DNA from: Ruminococcoides sp052118065
Lineage (GTDB): Bacteria; Bacillota; Clostridia; Oscillospirales; Acutalibacteraceae
Direction: 5' to 3'
DNA length: 64,000 nucleotides
Assembly (NCBI GenBank): GCA_052118065.1
Contig: JBQKHY010000009.1
Coordinates: 1-64,000, forward strand
This document shows positions 41,370-50,740 of this stretch, piece after piece (within the stretch, counting starts at the first letter, position 1; every line of letters starts with the position of its first letter). The notes beneath the pieces are model-generated. The model had not been told where the DNA came from. It was given only the letters and a program-made list of their open reading frames with translations, and searched no databases. Position numbers and translations under genes: made by a program.

Positions 41370-44345
41370 TTATTTGTTTTCACTGCTTTTTCGCTTTGTG
41401 CATATGATTACCGCTATTGCACCAAGCATCAGAAGTGCCGGCACATAGTAAGCAAAAGCATTGTCACCGGTTGCAACAGGATCATCTGACGGATTTGTTG
41501 TCGGCTGTGTAGGTTTGGTCTGTTCCGAAGCCTGTGTTGCCTGATGTGTTGTTGCTTCTGTAACAGAGGTTGACGGCTCAATAGTGCCTGTAGTCGGCTC
41601 GGTGGTTGAAGGCTCGTCAGGCTTTGAGTTGTCAACAATTCTCAGTTTAATATATCTTTCAACTCTTGTTGTGGGTTCTTCTGTGGTATAGCCGTTGAAA
41701 GTAACATTTCTTACACCGGCATCTATAACCTGATATTCAAGCTTTTTATCAAGCAAATACTCATATTCAGCCGCATAGTCTGACATCTTTGAAATATATG
41801 CACCCTTGATTGCTGACTTTGGAGCGTAAACTTCAAGTACCGTATGGTAAACACCGTCTCCGAAATGGTCAGCCACACCGTGGTCTACAGATGTGCTTAC
41901 AACACCGCCGTCAACATACGATTTGCCGATTGCCTCTTTCATATCTCTTAAAGATGATGTCTTGCCTGTGATTGAGCTTACATCATCTGTGCCGGAGTAA
42001 AGGAGCATATCCGCATCAGCGTTATATCGGTTCAGTTCCATTGAAAGATTGTCAGCTATTGTTTCGTACTGACGGTAATCCTCGCCCATCTGCTCAATTG
42101 TGGTATCAAGATAGAAACCGCCCACAAGAATTGCCATAATCGGGATATATTCAGAAGTCGTATAGCAATAGATTGCAGGATTATCAAGTCTTGTAGGGGG
42201 ATTTGACTTATTAAAGCTGTAATATGCGTCTTCCCAGTCCTGATAAGCCTGCTTAGTTATTGGGCTGTAAGTGCTTGTATCAAAGCCTGAATATGTATAG
42301 CCTGACGGCTGTGCAACGCCGTTTTTAACATTTACCGTGCACAAAAAGTTCATTACACCAACGCTTGCAATAATCTGTGTTGTTCCCTTTGAATTAGCGG
42401 TAATTTTACCGTTGCTGTCAACATCAGCAATAGATTTATCACTTGTGGAATACACTACATTTTGGGGATTTGCGTTTTCAATACGGAATGTTGCGTTCTC
42501 ATCTGCATTCAAAGATACTACTTCTATATTCTGACTCGGTTTATCAGTAAAGAAAGCAAGGTCATTTTCAAGGCAATAAGCTTCTGTGGCACTTCCGATT
42601 GCACCGTAAATCATAAAATCAGGCTTAATAACGCAGCTGTCAGAGGTGAAGTCCGTAATATACCCAACACTGTTCTTTCCGATTGTTCCAACGCTCTGAG
42701 GTACATATACACTGTCAAGATTATTGCAGACTATTGCGTAGTCGCCTATTGATTTTGTTCCCGACAACACTGAATATTCATTACCTTTTTTGCCATACGG
42801 ATATGATACAAGCTCGGTTTTATCTTTGCTGTAAAGAACTCCGTCTGTAACCGAAAAATACGGATTGCTAGCATCTGTCAGGTATTCGCAAAAGTTTTCG
42901 GAGTTAAAAAATGCAGTAGGAGAAATATCACTTAAACTGTTCGGCAGTGTAACATTTGAAAGTTCATAATCTCCTCCGAAAGCATAATCGCCGATACTCT
43001 TCAGACCCTCTGTAAGGTTGACAGATTGCAGACTGCTGCAACAACGGAAAGCAGAAGCTCCGATTTCAGTTACGGAATTTGGAATTGTTATTGAAGCAAG
43101 CTGTGAGCATCCGTTAAAAGCGTTGTCACCGATTTCTGTTACCGTCTCCGGAATATCAATATTTTCCAAGCCGTAGAAATCCATAAAAGCGCCGTTTCCT
43201 ATTTCGGTAACGGTATCCGGAATAGTAACATTCTTTAATGACTGCATATCACCGCCAAAAGCGTATTCGCCGATGCTTGTAACGCTTTGAGGAACAGCGT
43301 AAGACTCAGCCTGAGTATAATTTGGATAATCAATAATTTCTGTTTCCGATTTATTAAACAGCACTCCGTCAATTGAAGTGTAATACTGATTATTTTCATC
43401 TACTGTTATTTTCTCAATTTTATTAGTTGCAAATGCCCTTTCACCGATATGGGAAACAGCAGACGGAACGGATACCTCTGACAAGCCTGTGCTATTGAAA
43501 GACTCGTCACCGATTATTTCAAGCTTGTCCGAAAAGTTCACGCTTTCAAGCTCGCTGCAAAATGAAAACGCATAATCGCCTATTGTTTTTGCCGAAATTG
43601 AAAGGCTTTTAAGCTGTGAACAGCTGTAAAACGCATAGTCGGCTATTGTTTCAATACTGTCGGGCAGTTGAAATTTTTTTAATGCCTGGCAATTTAAAAA
43701 GGCTCTTCTTCCAATACTTTCAATACTGTTCGGCAATACTATTTCATTAAGTGAGTTGCAGTCTGCAAACATCTGATTGCTGACGCTCTTAATGCCGTTT
43801 TCAACAGTAACGCTTTTAAGCTCACTGCATCTGCCAAATGCATACTCGCCGACTGAATTTACGCTTTCGGTAATTTTAAAGGATTTCAGGCTGTAACAGC
43901 CAAAGAAAGCACCGTCGCCGATTGTTTTTATACCGTCGGACACATTGACATTTTCTAACCTTGTGCAATAAAAGAACGCCGATTTACCTATTTTTTCTAC
44001 GCTTTCGGGTATAGTGATGCTTTCGAGTCCTGTGCAGTCATTAAATGCGTAATCGCCAATGGTTTTTACGCCGTCTGGGATTTCTGTTTTTTTAAGAGAA
44101 AAATTACCCTTAAAGACACTGTCCCCGATTTCGGTAACAGGATAGCCGTTAACGGATTCCGGTATTTTTACCGAGGATTCGTTGCCGGTATATTTGATGA
44201 TTACTGCTGAATTTTCATCGGTGACAGTATATTTGAAGTTTTTGTAAGTACCGTCGTCTGCCGTTGCAAATGCTGTAACCGAAAATACTGTTGAAACAAG
44301 AATCAAAGCAGTAAGCACTAATGATAATATCTTTGTTGTCTTCAT
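41370..44345 (-). CDS. Surface LRR_5 (BspA-like) protein with ADP-ribosyltransferase-like domain
   Basis: A 991-residue cell-surface protein. Signal peptide about 1-28. About twenty LRR_5 repeats fill residues 45-600 (IPESVEKIGKSAFFYCTRL and relatives). A Big_2-like domain is at about 610-672. Residues about 690-885 resemble ADP-ribosylating exotoxin domains: ADMLLYSGTDD (beta-1, normally YRG, about 780), GGVVSTSVDHGVADHF (STS motif 817-819), and AEYEYLLDKKLEYQVID (E860-Y-E862, the E-x-E motif). The usual beta-1 Arg is Ser here. A Thr/Pro-rich linker and a C-terminal membrane helix (AFAYYVPALLMLGAIAVIICTKRK) anchor it. The start follows AAAGGTGTG. It could act as an adhesin displaying a contact toxin, or the enzyme may be inactive. 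No antitoxin is seen next to it. Confidence 0.8.
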   Translation of the reverse strand: MKTTKILSLVLTALILVSTVFSVTAFATADDGTYKNFKYTVTDENSAVIIKYTGNESSVKIPESVNGYPVTEIGDSVFKGNFSLKKTEIPDGVKTIGDYAFNDCTGLESITIPESVEKIGKSAFFYCTRLENVNVSDGIKTIGDGAFFGCYSLKSFKITESVNSVGEYAFGRCSELKSVTVENGIKSVSNQMFADCNSLNEIVLPNSIESIGRRAFLNCQALKKFQLPDSIETIADYAFYSCSQLKSLSISAKTIGDYAFSFCSELESVNFSDKLEIIGDESFNSTGLSEVSVPSAVSHIGERAFATNKIEKITVDENNQYYTSIDGVLFNKSETEIIDYPNYTQAESYAVPQSVTSIGEYAFGGDMQSLKNVTIPDTVTEIGNGAFMDFYGLENIDIPETVTEIGDNAFNGCSQLASITIPNSVTEIGASAFRCCSSLQSVNLTEGLKSIGDYAFGGDYELSNVTLPNSLSDISPTAFFNSENFCEYLTDASNPYFSVTDGVLYSKDKTELVSYPYGKKGNEYSVLSGTKSIGDYAIVCNNLDSVYVPQSVGTIGKNSVGYITDFTSDSCVIKPDFMIYGAIGSATEAYCLENDLAFFTDKPSQNIEVVSLNADENATFRIENANPQNVVYSTSDKSIADVDSNGKITANSKGTTQIIASVGVMNFLCTVNVKNGVAQPSGYTYSGFDTSTYSPITKQAYQDWEDAYYSFNKSNPPTRLDNPAIYCYTTSEYIPIMAILVGGFYLDTTIEQMGEDYRQYETIADNLSMELNRYNADADMLLYSGTDDVSSITGKTSSLRDMKEAIGKSYVDGGVVSTSVDHGVADHFGDGVYHTVLEVYAPKSAIKGAYISKMSDYAAEYEYLLDKKLEYQVIDAGVRNVTFNGYTTEEPTTRVERYIKLRIVDNSKPDEPSTTEPTTGTIEPSTSVTEATTHQATQASEQTKPTQPTTNPSDDPVATGDNAFAYYVPALLMLGAIAVIICTKRKSSENK

Positions 44346-44474
44346 TTTAGCATCACACCTTTCTTTTTCTTGAATATAACATATAAAATACGGAAATACA
44401 ATAAATACCTTCTATGCAAATTTCTTTTTGTATAGGAGGATTTCTTTTGTTAATTTTAGGTAAAAACATTTAAA

Positions 44475-44515
44475 ACAAAAGGAGAATCCCTCAGCAGACT
44501 TCTCCTTTTGTAAAT
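44475..44515. terminator. Bidirectional terminator hairpin
   Basis: A perfect 12-bp stem ACAAAAGGAGAA / TTCTCCTTTTGT. On the minus strand it is followed by TTTAAATG, about 50 nt after the stop at 44562. Confidence 0.75.
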
Positions 44516-44561
44516 CTTAGTTTTTAGTCTGAAGCTGATAATTCCGATTATAAATTTTGAG

Positions 44562-47500
44562 TTATCCTATCGGGAAGATGAAATAAGGCTCTCTGTAATT
44601 TGTGTTGTAGAAGTATGCGCCCTCGTCACAGTGCCAGTAAGAATGTGATTCTCCGTAAAGAGCCGCCTGCAGCACAACATAATTGTCCTTCATTGAATCG
44701 GTTTCAAGGTTATAAACGGTTGCGTCATATTCCTTGTGTATATGGAAGTATTCCTTAGACGCCTTTCTGTCATAGTCTGATGAATCCGGATTGATGAGGC
44801 TGTATTTCTTTTTCGGAGTGAAATAGTATCCTCCACCGTATATATATCCTTCCGGTGTACCTTCATATATTTTATATCCGAAAGATAATCCGGCTTTGCT
44901 GCAAACCAAAGTGCGTGTGCCGTCAAGGGGCATCTCCTTTTCAAGAACACCCGAGGTCAATATTTTGGTAGGTTTTATCGCAGAACGGTTTACCGCAGAT
45001 TCAACCTGATGCACCATATACTTTGACGTAGCATTTATCAATTTGCCGTTTGTCATATACTCGCCAAAGGTCATATCCTTGTAGGACGCAAACCTATTGC
45101 TTGACTTAAGACTGTTAAAGCGTGCTTTCATCATCTTCAAATCCTTTGATGAGAGTATATTATTTGAAAGCAGATTTGTTTTATCCTCGCTGTCTGTACT
45201 GCGATTAATAAGGAAGTAAACACCTTTAGGAATTTGAGATACAGTACGCATATGTGTAACAGGGTCTTCATACACAGATTCCTTACCGTCATGGTAAAGG
45301 GAGTAATAAACATAAGCGTCTGTTCCGTTATCTTCATAGCCTTTGTAATCCCACTGGGTAGTTCTGAGGCTTCTTCCATGGCTGTCGTATCTGTTATATT
45401 TAATTTCCATATCATACTTAACACCGCTTACACGCAAGGTAATGGGTCTGTTTACAACATAGCAATATGAATATCCCTCGGGTTCGTCATATAAACCGCT
45501 ATGATTTTTTATGTAATCAATCGCCTTGTGATTAGCTTTGGTTATCTCTTTATCGTCCGTTGATGTATCATATTTTTCCACAAAGCTTGCTGTAATGCCG
45601 TAATTGTAAAGCATTACTACAAGGGATTTTCTTATGTTTTCTATATCCTGCTTTGCTTCCGACTGGAAATTATACTTATACTTCATCATTTCATCGAAGG
45701 TATTAAGTATAGCTTGTCCCTCGTAAATCTGCTTGCAGAAGTTTACATAATCATTTCTGATGTTGTTCATAAAATCGTTTGTAAGATTTTTGAATGACAT
45801 CTGCATATAAATATAGCCGTAGAGTATATCGCCTGTTTTTTCGGTATATTCAATGGATTTATCTCCGTTTTCATTAATCTTCTTAACCACATTGCCAAGG
45901 TCTGTCTTGAGCGCCTTTACAAGCTCGTCGCTGTATTTAAATCCCTTTTTGCCGAATACATCATCACAGGCTTGGAAGGTGTCATCATCAAGCTTGATTG
46001 TCACTGTTTTGCTTGTATCAATCTTCTTGGCGTCCACACTGTAGGCTGAATTGTTTTTATCGGGTATAGCTAATTTGCCGTCCTTGTCGTAATAGAGCTT
46101 AAGCTCGTTACCATGGTCGGAGCGGATATAATCCACCAAGGACCTGCGGCAATTTGAAATGTATGAATTAACGGTTTTGTCAAGCTTTTCAACATAATTT
46201 GTATTGAAAGCACTCCACTTGCTCTCCAAAGCAATCAGAGTGTTTTTCTTTGATTCGGATATTATATCATCGCCGTATTCCTCAACTGTGCTTTTTAATT
46301 CCTTTATCTCGCAGTCGAGGTTATTAACCATTGTCTTGATGTCGGTGACGATTGACAGAATCTCCGCAGTTTCTCCGTCAGAGCCTGAATCAACACCCAA
46401 AAGTGAGAAAATCGCCCCGACAAAGTCGCCGGCATAAAACTCGGAAAGCGTGACAGACTGAATAATTGTAGCAATATTGACAATATCGTTTATCAAGTCT
46501 TCGGATGAATAATTCGAGAATTTTTCTACAAGATTATCAATAGCATTTCCGCCGGCCTTGCTCGTTTCAAAGGCATAGGAAAGCCCTGCGCTGTTATTGT
46601 CGGACTTTGTGCCCCACAAATCAACAAGCTTGCCCTCTGAAATCTCTGCATAGCCGTTAAATAAAGAACTTTTCTTGTCTGCAGAAAAGGTAAATTCAAT
46701 GTCACAGCCGTTGTCGGTATTTTTAACAGAGGTCACCTCTGCACCCTCAAAATCACCGCTGAACTTTATATCAGACTTCGACAGCTTCTTAAGCTCGCCG
46801 TTGCGTGCAAAAAGCTGTGCTGTCGCCTTGAATTTGTCCGAGTCGCCCTCGGGCTTATCAAGTGATTTTACTACGCCGCCGAGTGATGAACAGCTTGCCG
46901 TAATCTCAACATATATTCCGTCGCCGCCGACTGCCTTTGAGTCGATTTCAAGCGCTTTTCCGTTTAAATCACTTACTGCATCATCAAGACTTGATTTTTC
47001 CGTCTTTACATAAAGCTTGAATGAGGTTTTGTCATCACTGATTTTTACGCTGTCAACCTTATAACCCTCAAGCGTTACAAGAGGTGCAAGCTCATCGTTT
47101 GAAATTTCAAGCGTTTTGCCGTAAACATCTACATCAAAGCTCAGAAGACCGTTTTCAAGTGCAAAGGATTCCGCATCAATATATGCGTCAAGATTATCAA
47201 CCTCGAGCATTGCAAGAATTTTTGCTCCTGCATCTGTAGCATTCTCCGAAAGCTGAACATATCCGTATGCGGCAGAGGTTACCTCAACCTCGCCCTCGGT
47301 CTTGATTGTAATAGTGTCCCCGTCTGATGTTACGGCGGTTGCTTTCAGATTTTCAAATGCACCTGATAAGGTTATTTCTTCGGCTTTTATATTCTCAACA
47401 GTCTTTGCATTTGTAAGCTTTAATTCCAAGGTCGGGTTTTCCTGACCGTTTTTAAGGTTTGTCGTTATTTTTGCCTCGGGTGTGGTGCTTTCTTCAAGAC

Positions 47501-47948
47501 AAATGTTGTCAAAGCCCAGAACGAAAGCATTACCGTCAACCGCCTCCTTATGCACATAGTACATATACATACAGTAGTAATCGTACTCAGGCTCTTTAAA
47601 GCTAAGCTCAAGTGTTTTGTCGTCCTTGCGCTGGGCGGTAACGCCCTCAATAAGGGTTTCCTTGAAAAGCTCTTTAATGCTTTGTGCAGTATCATTAGTA
47701 CTTAGTGACTCAATGCTTGCCTTTGAAACAGGATAGGCAACCACACGAACACTGTCGCTTTTGACCTCTGATTTGTAACTTATATCCTCAGTGGAAAGAG
47801 TTACATATCTTGTTCCGTCATTTTCGGTGGATATTACTTCGGCAATCTTCATATTTTCATAGTCAGCGTCTGTAATCTCCCATTTTCCGTCCCACGACGG
47901 CGCATTTGAACACGCCGCAATGTTAAGGCAGGTTATCACAGCAAGCAA
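44562..47948 (-). CDS. Very large lipoprotein with helical core; signal peptide frameshifted
   Basis: The open frame gives 1128 residues opening ALLLAVITCLNIAAC, a lipoprotein signal with lipobox IAAC. The proper start is out of frame: a textbook AGGAGG and ATG lie at 47980, reading MKTNLKRMVRCCLL and then stopping. Adding one base near the tenth codon would join them (MKTNLKRMVR + LLLAVITCL). Repeated beta domains of about 90 residues (LKLTNAKTVENIKAEEITLSG) occupy residues 150-480. A hydrophobic helical region follows (about 490-560, FVGAIFSLLGVDSG) with coiled-coil helices, then an alpha/beta region to the end. The helical core recalls membrane-active toxins only loosely. It is second in an operon behind the small membrane protein under regulon promoters d and e. 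Enzymatic motifs were not recognised. Confidence 0.7.
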   Translation of the reverse strand: MLAVITCLNIAACSNAPSWDGKWEITDADYENMKIAEVISTENDGTRYVTLSTEDISYKSEVKSDSVRVVAYPVSKASIESLSTNDTAQSIKELFKETLIEGVTAQRKDDKTLELSFKEPEYDYYCMYMYYVHKEAVDGNAFVLGFDNICLEESTTPEAKITTNLKNGQENPTLELKLTNAKTVENIKAEEITLSGAFENLKATAVTSDGDTITIKTEGEVEVTSAAYGYVQLSENATDAGAKILAMLEVDNLDAYIDAESFALENGLLSFDVDVYGKTLEISNDELAPLVTLEGYKVDSVKISDDKTSFKLYVKTEKSSLDDAVSDLNGKALEIDSKAVGGDGIYVEITASCSSLGGVVKSLDKPEGDSDKFKATAQLFARNGELKKLSKSDIKFSGDFEGAEVTSVKNTDNGCDIEFTFSADKKSSLFNGYAEISEGKLVDLWGTKSDNNSAGLSYAFETSKAGGNAIDNLVEKFSNYSSEDLINDIVNIATIIQSVTLSEFYAGDFVGAIFSLLGVDSGSDGETAEILSIVTDIKTMVNNLDCEIKELKSTVEEYGDDIISESKKNTLIALESKWSAFNTNYVEKLDKTVNSYISNCRRSLVDYIRSDHGNELKLYYDKDGKLAIPDKNNSAYSVDAKKIDTSKTVTIKLDDDTFQACDDVFGKKGFKYSDELVKALKTDLGNVVKKINENGDKSIEYTEKTGDILYGYIYMQMSFKNLTNDFMNNIRNDYVNFCKQIYEGQAILNTFDEMMKYKYNFQSEAKQDIENIRKSLVVMLYNYGITASFVEKYDTSTDDKEITKANHKAIDYIKNHSGLYDEPEGYSYCYVVNRPITLRVSGVKYDMEIKYNRYDSHGRSLRTTQWDYKGYEDNGTDAYVYYSLYHDGKESVYEDPVTHMRTVSQIPKGVYFLINRSTDSEDKTNLLSNNILSSKDLKMMKARFNSLKSSNRFASYKDMTFGEYMTNGKLINATSKYMVHQVESAVNRSAIKPTKILTSGVLEKEMPLDGTRTLVCSKAGLSFGYKIYEGTPEGYIYGGGYYFTPKKKYSLINPDSSDYDRKASKEYFHIHKEYDATVYNLETDSMKDNYVVLQAALYGESHSYWHCDEGAYFYNTNYREPYFIFPIG

Positions 47949-48019
47949 CAGCGCACCATTCTTTTCAAATTTGTTTTCATTTTAAAGCCTCCTTTTTATG
48001 TTTTATTATCAAAACTGTA

Positions 48020-48361
48020 TTAAAACTTTTTCTTGAGAGTTGAAGTCTGCGCAATTAACGCCACTGCAACTACTGCAATCAGAATCCAGCTTGGAAGCTG
48101 TGTGGGCAGGCTGAAACCGAAATTCTGCGAATTAATGTAGCTTACTGCAAACGGTGCGGCGGCAGTTAATATTCCGCCCAGTATGTAAATTACAGAAGAT
48201 ATAACGGCAAATCTGCCTGCACTTTCTCCTGTGTATTGGTCGATTTTCATAATACCGATACACCTTTTTGCACCAAGCTGAGCAATACCCAGTATCACGC
48301 CCAACACGCCTAAGACTGCAATAATGTAATCGTATGCCGGAATTGTTTCAAAAATGTTCAT
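48020..48361 (-). CDS. Small three-helix membrane protein
   Basis: A 113-residue protein with three membrane helices (about 10-28, 48-72, 92-108). The start at 48361 is preceded by GGAGGAAAG; a longer frame has no support. It is the first gene of an operon with the large lipoprotein (39-nt gap to that gene's ATG). Two regulator sites (48414-48435 and 48497-48518), each with a -10, precede it. Function unknown; it could aid export or anchoring of the lipoprotein. Confidence 0.75.
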   Translation of the reverse strand: MNIFETIPAYDYIIAVLGVLGVILGIAQLGAKRCIGIMKIDQYTGESAGRFAVISSVIYILGGILTAAAPFAVSYINSQNFGFSLPTQLPSWILIAVVAVALIAQTSTLKKKF

Positions 48362-48399
48362 AATACTTTCCTCCGTTAATGAATTTATTTTATGTACTG

Positions 48400-48435
48400 A
48401 TGATAACATACCCACTATGACAAAACACGGACAAA
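48400..48435 (-). promoter_or_regulatory. Regulon promoter d
   Basis: TTTGTC-N5-TTTGTC within 48414-48435, 8-nt gap, then TATCAT (48400-48405), just ahead of the membrane protein/lipoprotein operon. Confidence 0.75.
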
Positions 48436-48482
48436 TGTTCAATATTTATAAAATTTCGGTTATATATCATCTATTATTTCTT

Positions 48483-48518
48483 ATTTTAACATACAGGGTG
48501 TGACAAATGCGTGACACA
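48483..48518 (-). promoter_or_regulatory. Regulon promoter e (second upstream copy)
   Basis: TGTGTC-N5-TTTGTC within 48497-48518, 8-nt gap, then TAAAAT (48483-48488). It is 83 nt upstream of promoter d, the same doubled arrangement as b and c. Confidence 0.65.
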
Positions 48519-48532
48519 TTCACGTGTTTTTC

Positions 48533-48571
48533 AATAAAAAAATAAAAACGGTTGAGCTTTTGCCCAACCGT
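48533..48571 (-). terminator. Terminator of the second two-component operon
   Basis: ACGGTTG / CAACCGT stem with a 10-nt loop, then TTTTATTTTTTT on the minus strand. Confidence 0.85.
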
Positions 48572-48584
48572 GTTCAATAATTTT

Positions 48585-49376
48585 TCAGTTTTTATTTTGC
48601 ATCAGACCTGCGCAGGTTGATTCTGCCCAGCTGTACTGCATCATATACTCGCCGTGAAACCTTGGCTCCCCTGTTTGCAGATAACTGAAATAATCGCAGT
48701 CAATTAGCTCAGTATTAAGAAAATAATTGTAGCCGTTTTGCTGCAGAACCTCCTCTGCATCTGCATTGTGAAGAGCATTTCGCAAATCTACAAACAGCTG
48801 GCGTACATATGTCATATGCTTACTGTCATCTTCAATACCGCTCCACATTATAGAACAGATTTGCTTTGCCGTCATTCCTGCTCCTCTGCGGTCAACCAGA
48901 ATTGCAAGCAGCTCTTTTGATTTTAACCTCTTAAAGTTAAGAATTTTTCCCTGTGCGTACACCTCAAAATTTCCGAAGCATTTAACCGTCAACAGCTTGT
49001 ATGTGGTTTTCTCCTTGGCTTTTTCCTGCTTTATGTGGTCAATTTCAGCCTGTACCGCCTTTGCTGTAATCGGTTTTAAAAGGTATCCTGAAACATGAAT
49101 TTTAAATGCCTCAACCGCATACTCCGAAAAGCCTGTACAGAAAACAATCTTGCAGTTTGGTTGAATTTCAAGCAATCTTTCTGCAAGTGCAAGTCCGCCC
49201 ATTCCACGCATACTTATATCGAGAAATGCAATATCAATCGGATTGGTTTTTGCCCACTCAAGAGTTGCCGTGCAGGATGTAAACTGTGCAACAGACGATA
49301 TATCGGGCGACTCCTTTACAGCCAAAGTCAATGCATTAAGCATAATCTGCTCGTCATCTACAGTCAATGCTCTCAT
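48585..49376 (-). CDS. Response regulator with SARP-type output domain (paralogue)
   Basis: A 263-residue protein with the same architecture as the regulator at 38527. The receiver domain has DDE, phospho-acceptor Asp in IAFLDISMRGMGG (about 53), Thr in FCTGF and Lys in LKPITAKAV. The winged-helix output is at about 125-215 (LLTVKCFGNFEVYAQGKILNFKRLKSKELLAILVDR). Its ATG overlaps the kinase stop as ATGA. The near-identical CFGNF(D/E)V and SKE(V/L) boxes of the two regulators suggest related DNA sites, so both could act on the six shared promoters. Confidence 0.9.
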   Translation of the reverse strand: MRALTVDDEQIMLNALTLAVKESPDISSVAQFTSCTATLEWAKTNPIDIAFLDISMRGMGGLALAERLLEIQPNCKIVFCTGFSEYAVEAFKIHVSGYLLKPITAKAVQAEIDHIKQEKAKEKTTYKLLTVKCFGNFEVYAQGKILNFKRLKSKELLAILVDRRGAGMTAKQICSIMWSGIEDDSKHMTYVRQLFVDLRNALHNADAEEVLQQNGYNYFLNTELIDCDYFSYLQTGEPRFHGEYMMQYSWAESTCAGLMQNKN

Positions 49377-50698
49377 ATTGCTTCCTCCTTTGGAATAGTG
49401 ATGACGGCAGTTGTGCCTTTGCCTAAAACACTGTCAACCGTCATAGTACCGCCGCACATAGCAGTAAGTCTTTCACGGATATTCACAATACCGATATGCT
49501 TCTTTTTATCATAAAATGCTGTTTTATCAAAGCCTACTCCGTTATCTTTTACACACACGCAGTAATCTGTATCGGTTTCATAAGTAGATACGGTTATTTT
49601 ACCGCCGCTTTCAAGTCCCATAAGTCCGTGCTTTACGGCGTTTTCAACAAGCGGCTGAACCGAAAGCGCAGGCAGATTAAAATCTTCAGCTTTCAAATCG
49701 TATTCTGTCTGAATATCGGGAAAGCGAACCTGCTCTATGCTCATATAACATTTTATATGATTCAATTCCTTTGAAAAACGAATAGGCACGCTGTTGTTAA
49801 GCTCGCTGAAATTTCCTCGAAGATATTGAGAAAAGCTGCGTGTTAATTCCGCCGCCTTTTCGGGCTGTTCAAGGCACAGCTGATGTATTGTTCCGAGGGT
49901 GTTATATATAAAATGCGGCTGTATCTGACTTATCATTGTTGAAATGCGGTTTTCGGTAATCAGCCGTTCCTTTTGCGCAAGCTCCCTGTTTTTTTCAACA
50001 AGCTGAATTTCCTTTTCCGAAAGCTGTCGTGTCAGCTCTCCTCGGAACAGGATATAAATCAAAAGCAAAGAAAGCGTGGTTGCCATATACAGAGGAGTCG
50101 GATCCCAGCACGAAAACAACGGCATTGTAAGCAATGGCAGTACGCTGAACGAAAGCAGAGAAATCGTGCCTTTTAGTGTGAGTATTTTCCAGAATCTGAT
50201 TACCGTAAAAATTTCAAGCAATATGATAATGAAATCAAGAAATCTCACTATAAAGTAATACTCTCCGTCAACATAATATCCGTTTGAGTCAAAGTCAAAC
50301 AGCATTCCGTTAAACAGGGAAATTACAACAAGACAAAGATACACTGCGCCGATAACTGCAATTACTTTCGCATATTTCCACGATACTTTCTGCCGTTCTC
50401 TGACAAAGCCTATCAGGCAATAAGCATACAAAACTTCAAGTACTGTCCCTAAACCGAATGAAAGAAACGCACATAATTTTAAAATTGGAATATTGTCCTG
50501 TGAACCGCCAAAAATCCACAATCCGCTTTCGCCGAGAAGCATAAGAATATTTGTTGCAAGCAAGGCTGTAAAGCAATTAATAAACGGTCTGCTCCGTGTT
50601 TTGTCAGTCACCACTCCCAAAAGTATAAACAGCGTGATTACAGCCGAAAACCAGAGCAGTCCGACATTAAGTTCAATGTTATTATTGAGATTTTCCAC
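49373..50698 (-). CDS. LytS/YesM-type sensor histidine kinase (paralogue)
   Basis: A 441-residue kinase with six to seven membrane helices in residues 1-225 and no large extracellular domain, unlike its paralogue at 36729. The His_kinase domain carries QIQPHFIYNTLGTIHQLC (about 253-270) and the HATPase domain LVENAVKHGL and VKDNGVGFD. A coiled-coil linker (about 225-250) joins them. The ribosome binding site is AGGGGG. It follows the clostripain-like gene by 42 nt and overlaps the regulator gene by 4 nt, giving a three-gene operon. Confidence 0.9.
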   Translation of the reverse strand: MENLNNNIELNVGLLWFSAVITLFILLGVVTDKTRSRPFINCFTALLATNILMLLGESGLWIFGGSQDNIPILKLCAFLSFGLGTVLEVLYAYCLIGFVRERQKVSWKYAKVIAVIGAVYLCLVVISLFNGMLFDFDSNGYYVDGEYYFIVRFLDFIIILLEIFTVIRFWKILTLKGTISLLSFSVLPLLTMPLFSCWDPTPLYMATTLSLLLIYILFRGELTRQLSEKEIQLVEKNRELAQKERLITENRISTMISQIQPHFIYNTLGTIHQLCLEQPEKAAELTRSFSQYLRGNFSELNNSVPIRFSKELNHIKCYMSIEQVRFPDIQTEYDLKAEDFNLPALSVQPLVENAVKHGLMGLESGGKITVSTYETDTDYCVCVKDNGVGFDKTAFYDKKKHIGIVNIRERLTAMCGGTMTVDSVLGKGTTAVITIPKEEAI

Positions 50699-50740
50699 AT
50701 ATCTGCCCCCTGTTCCCTAATAATTGTTTTTGAGATAATC

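Noticed and set aside
44346..44460. A seventh regulon site ahead of the LRR/ART gene
   Set aside because: Only a weak CCGTATTTT similarity is present; the TTTGTC half-sites and the 8-nt spaced -10 are missing.
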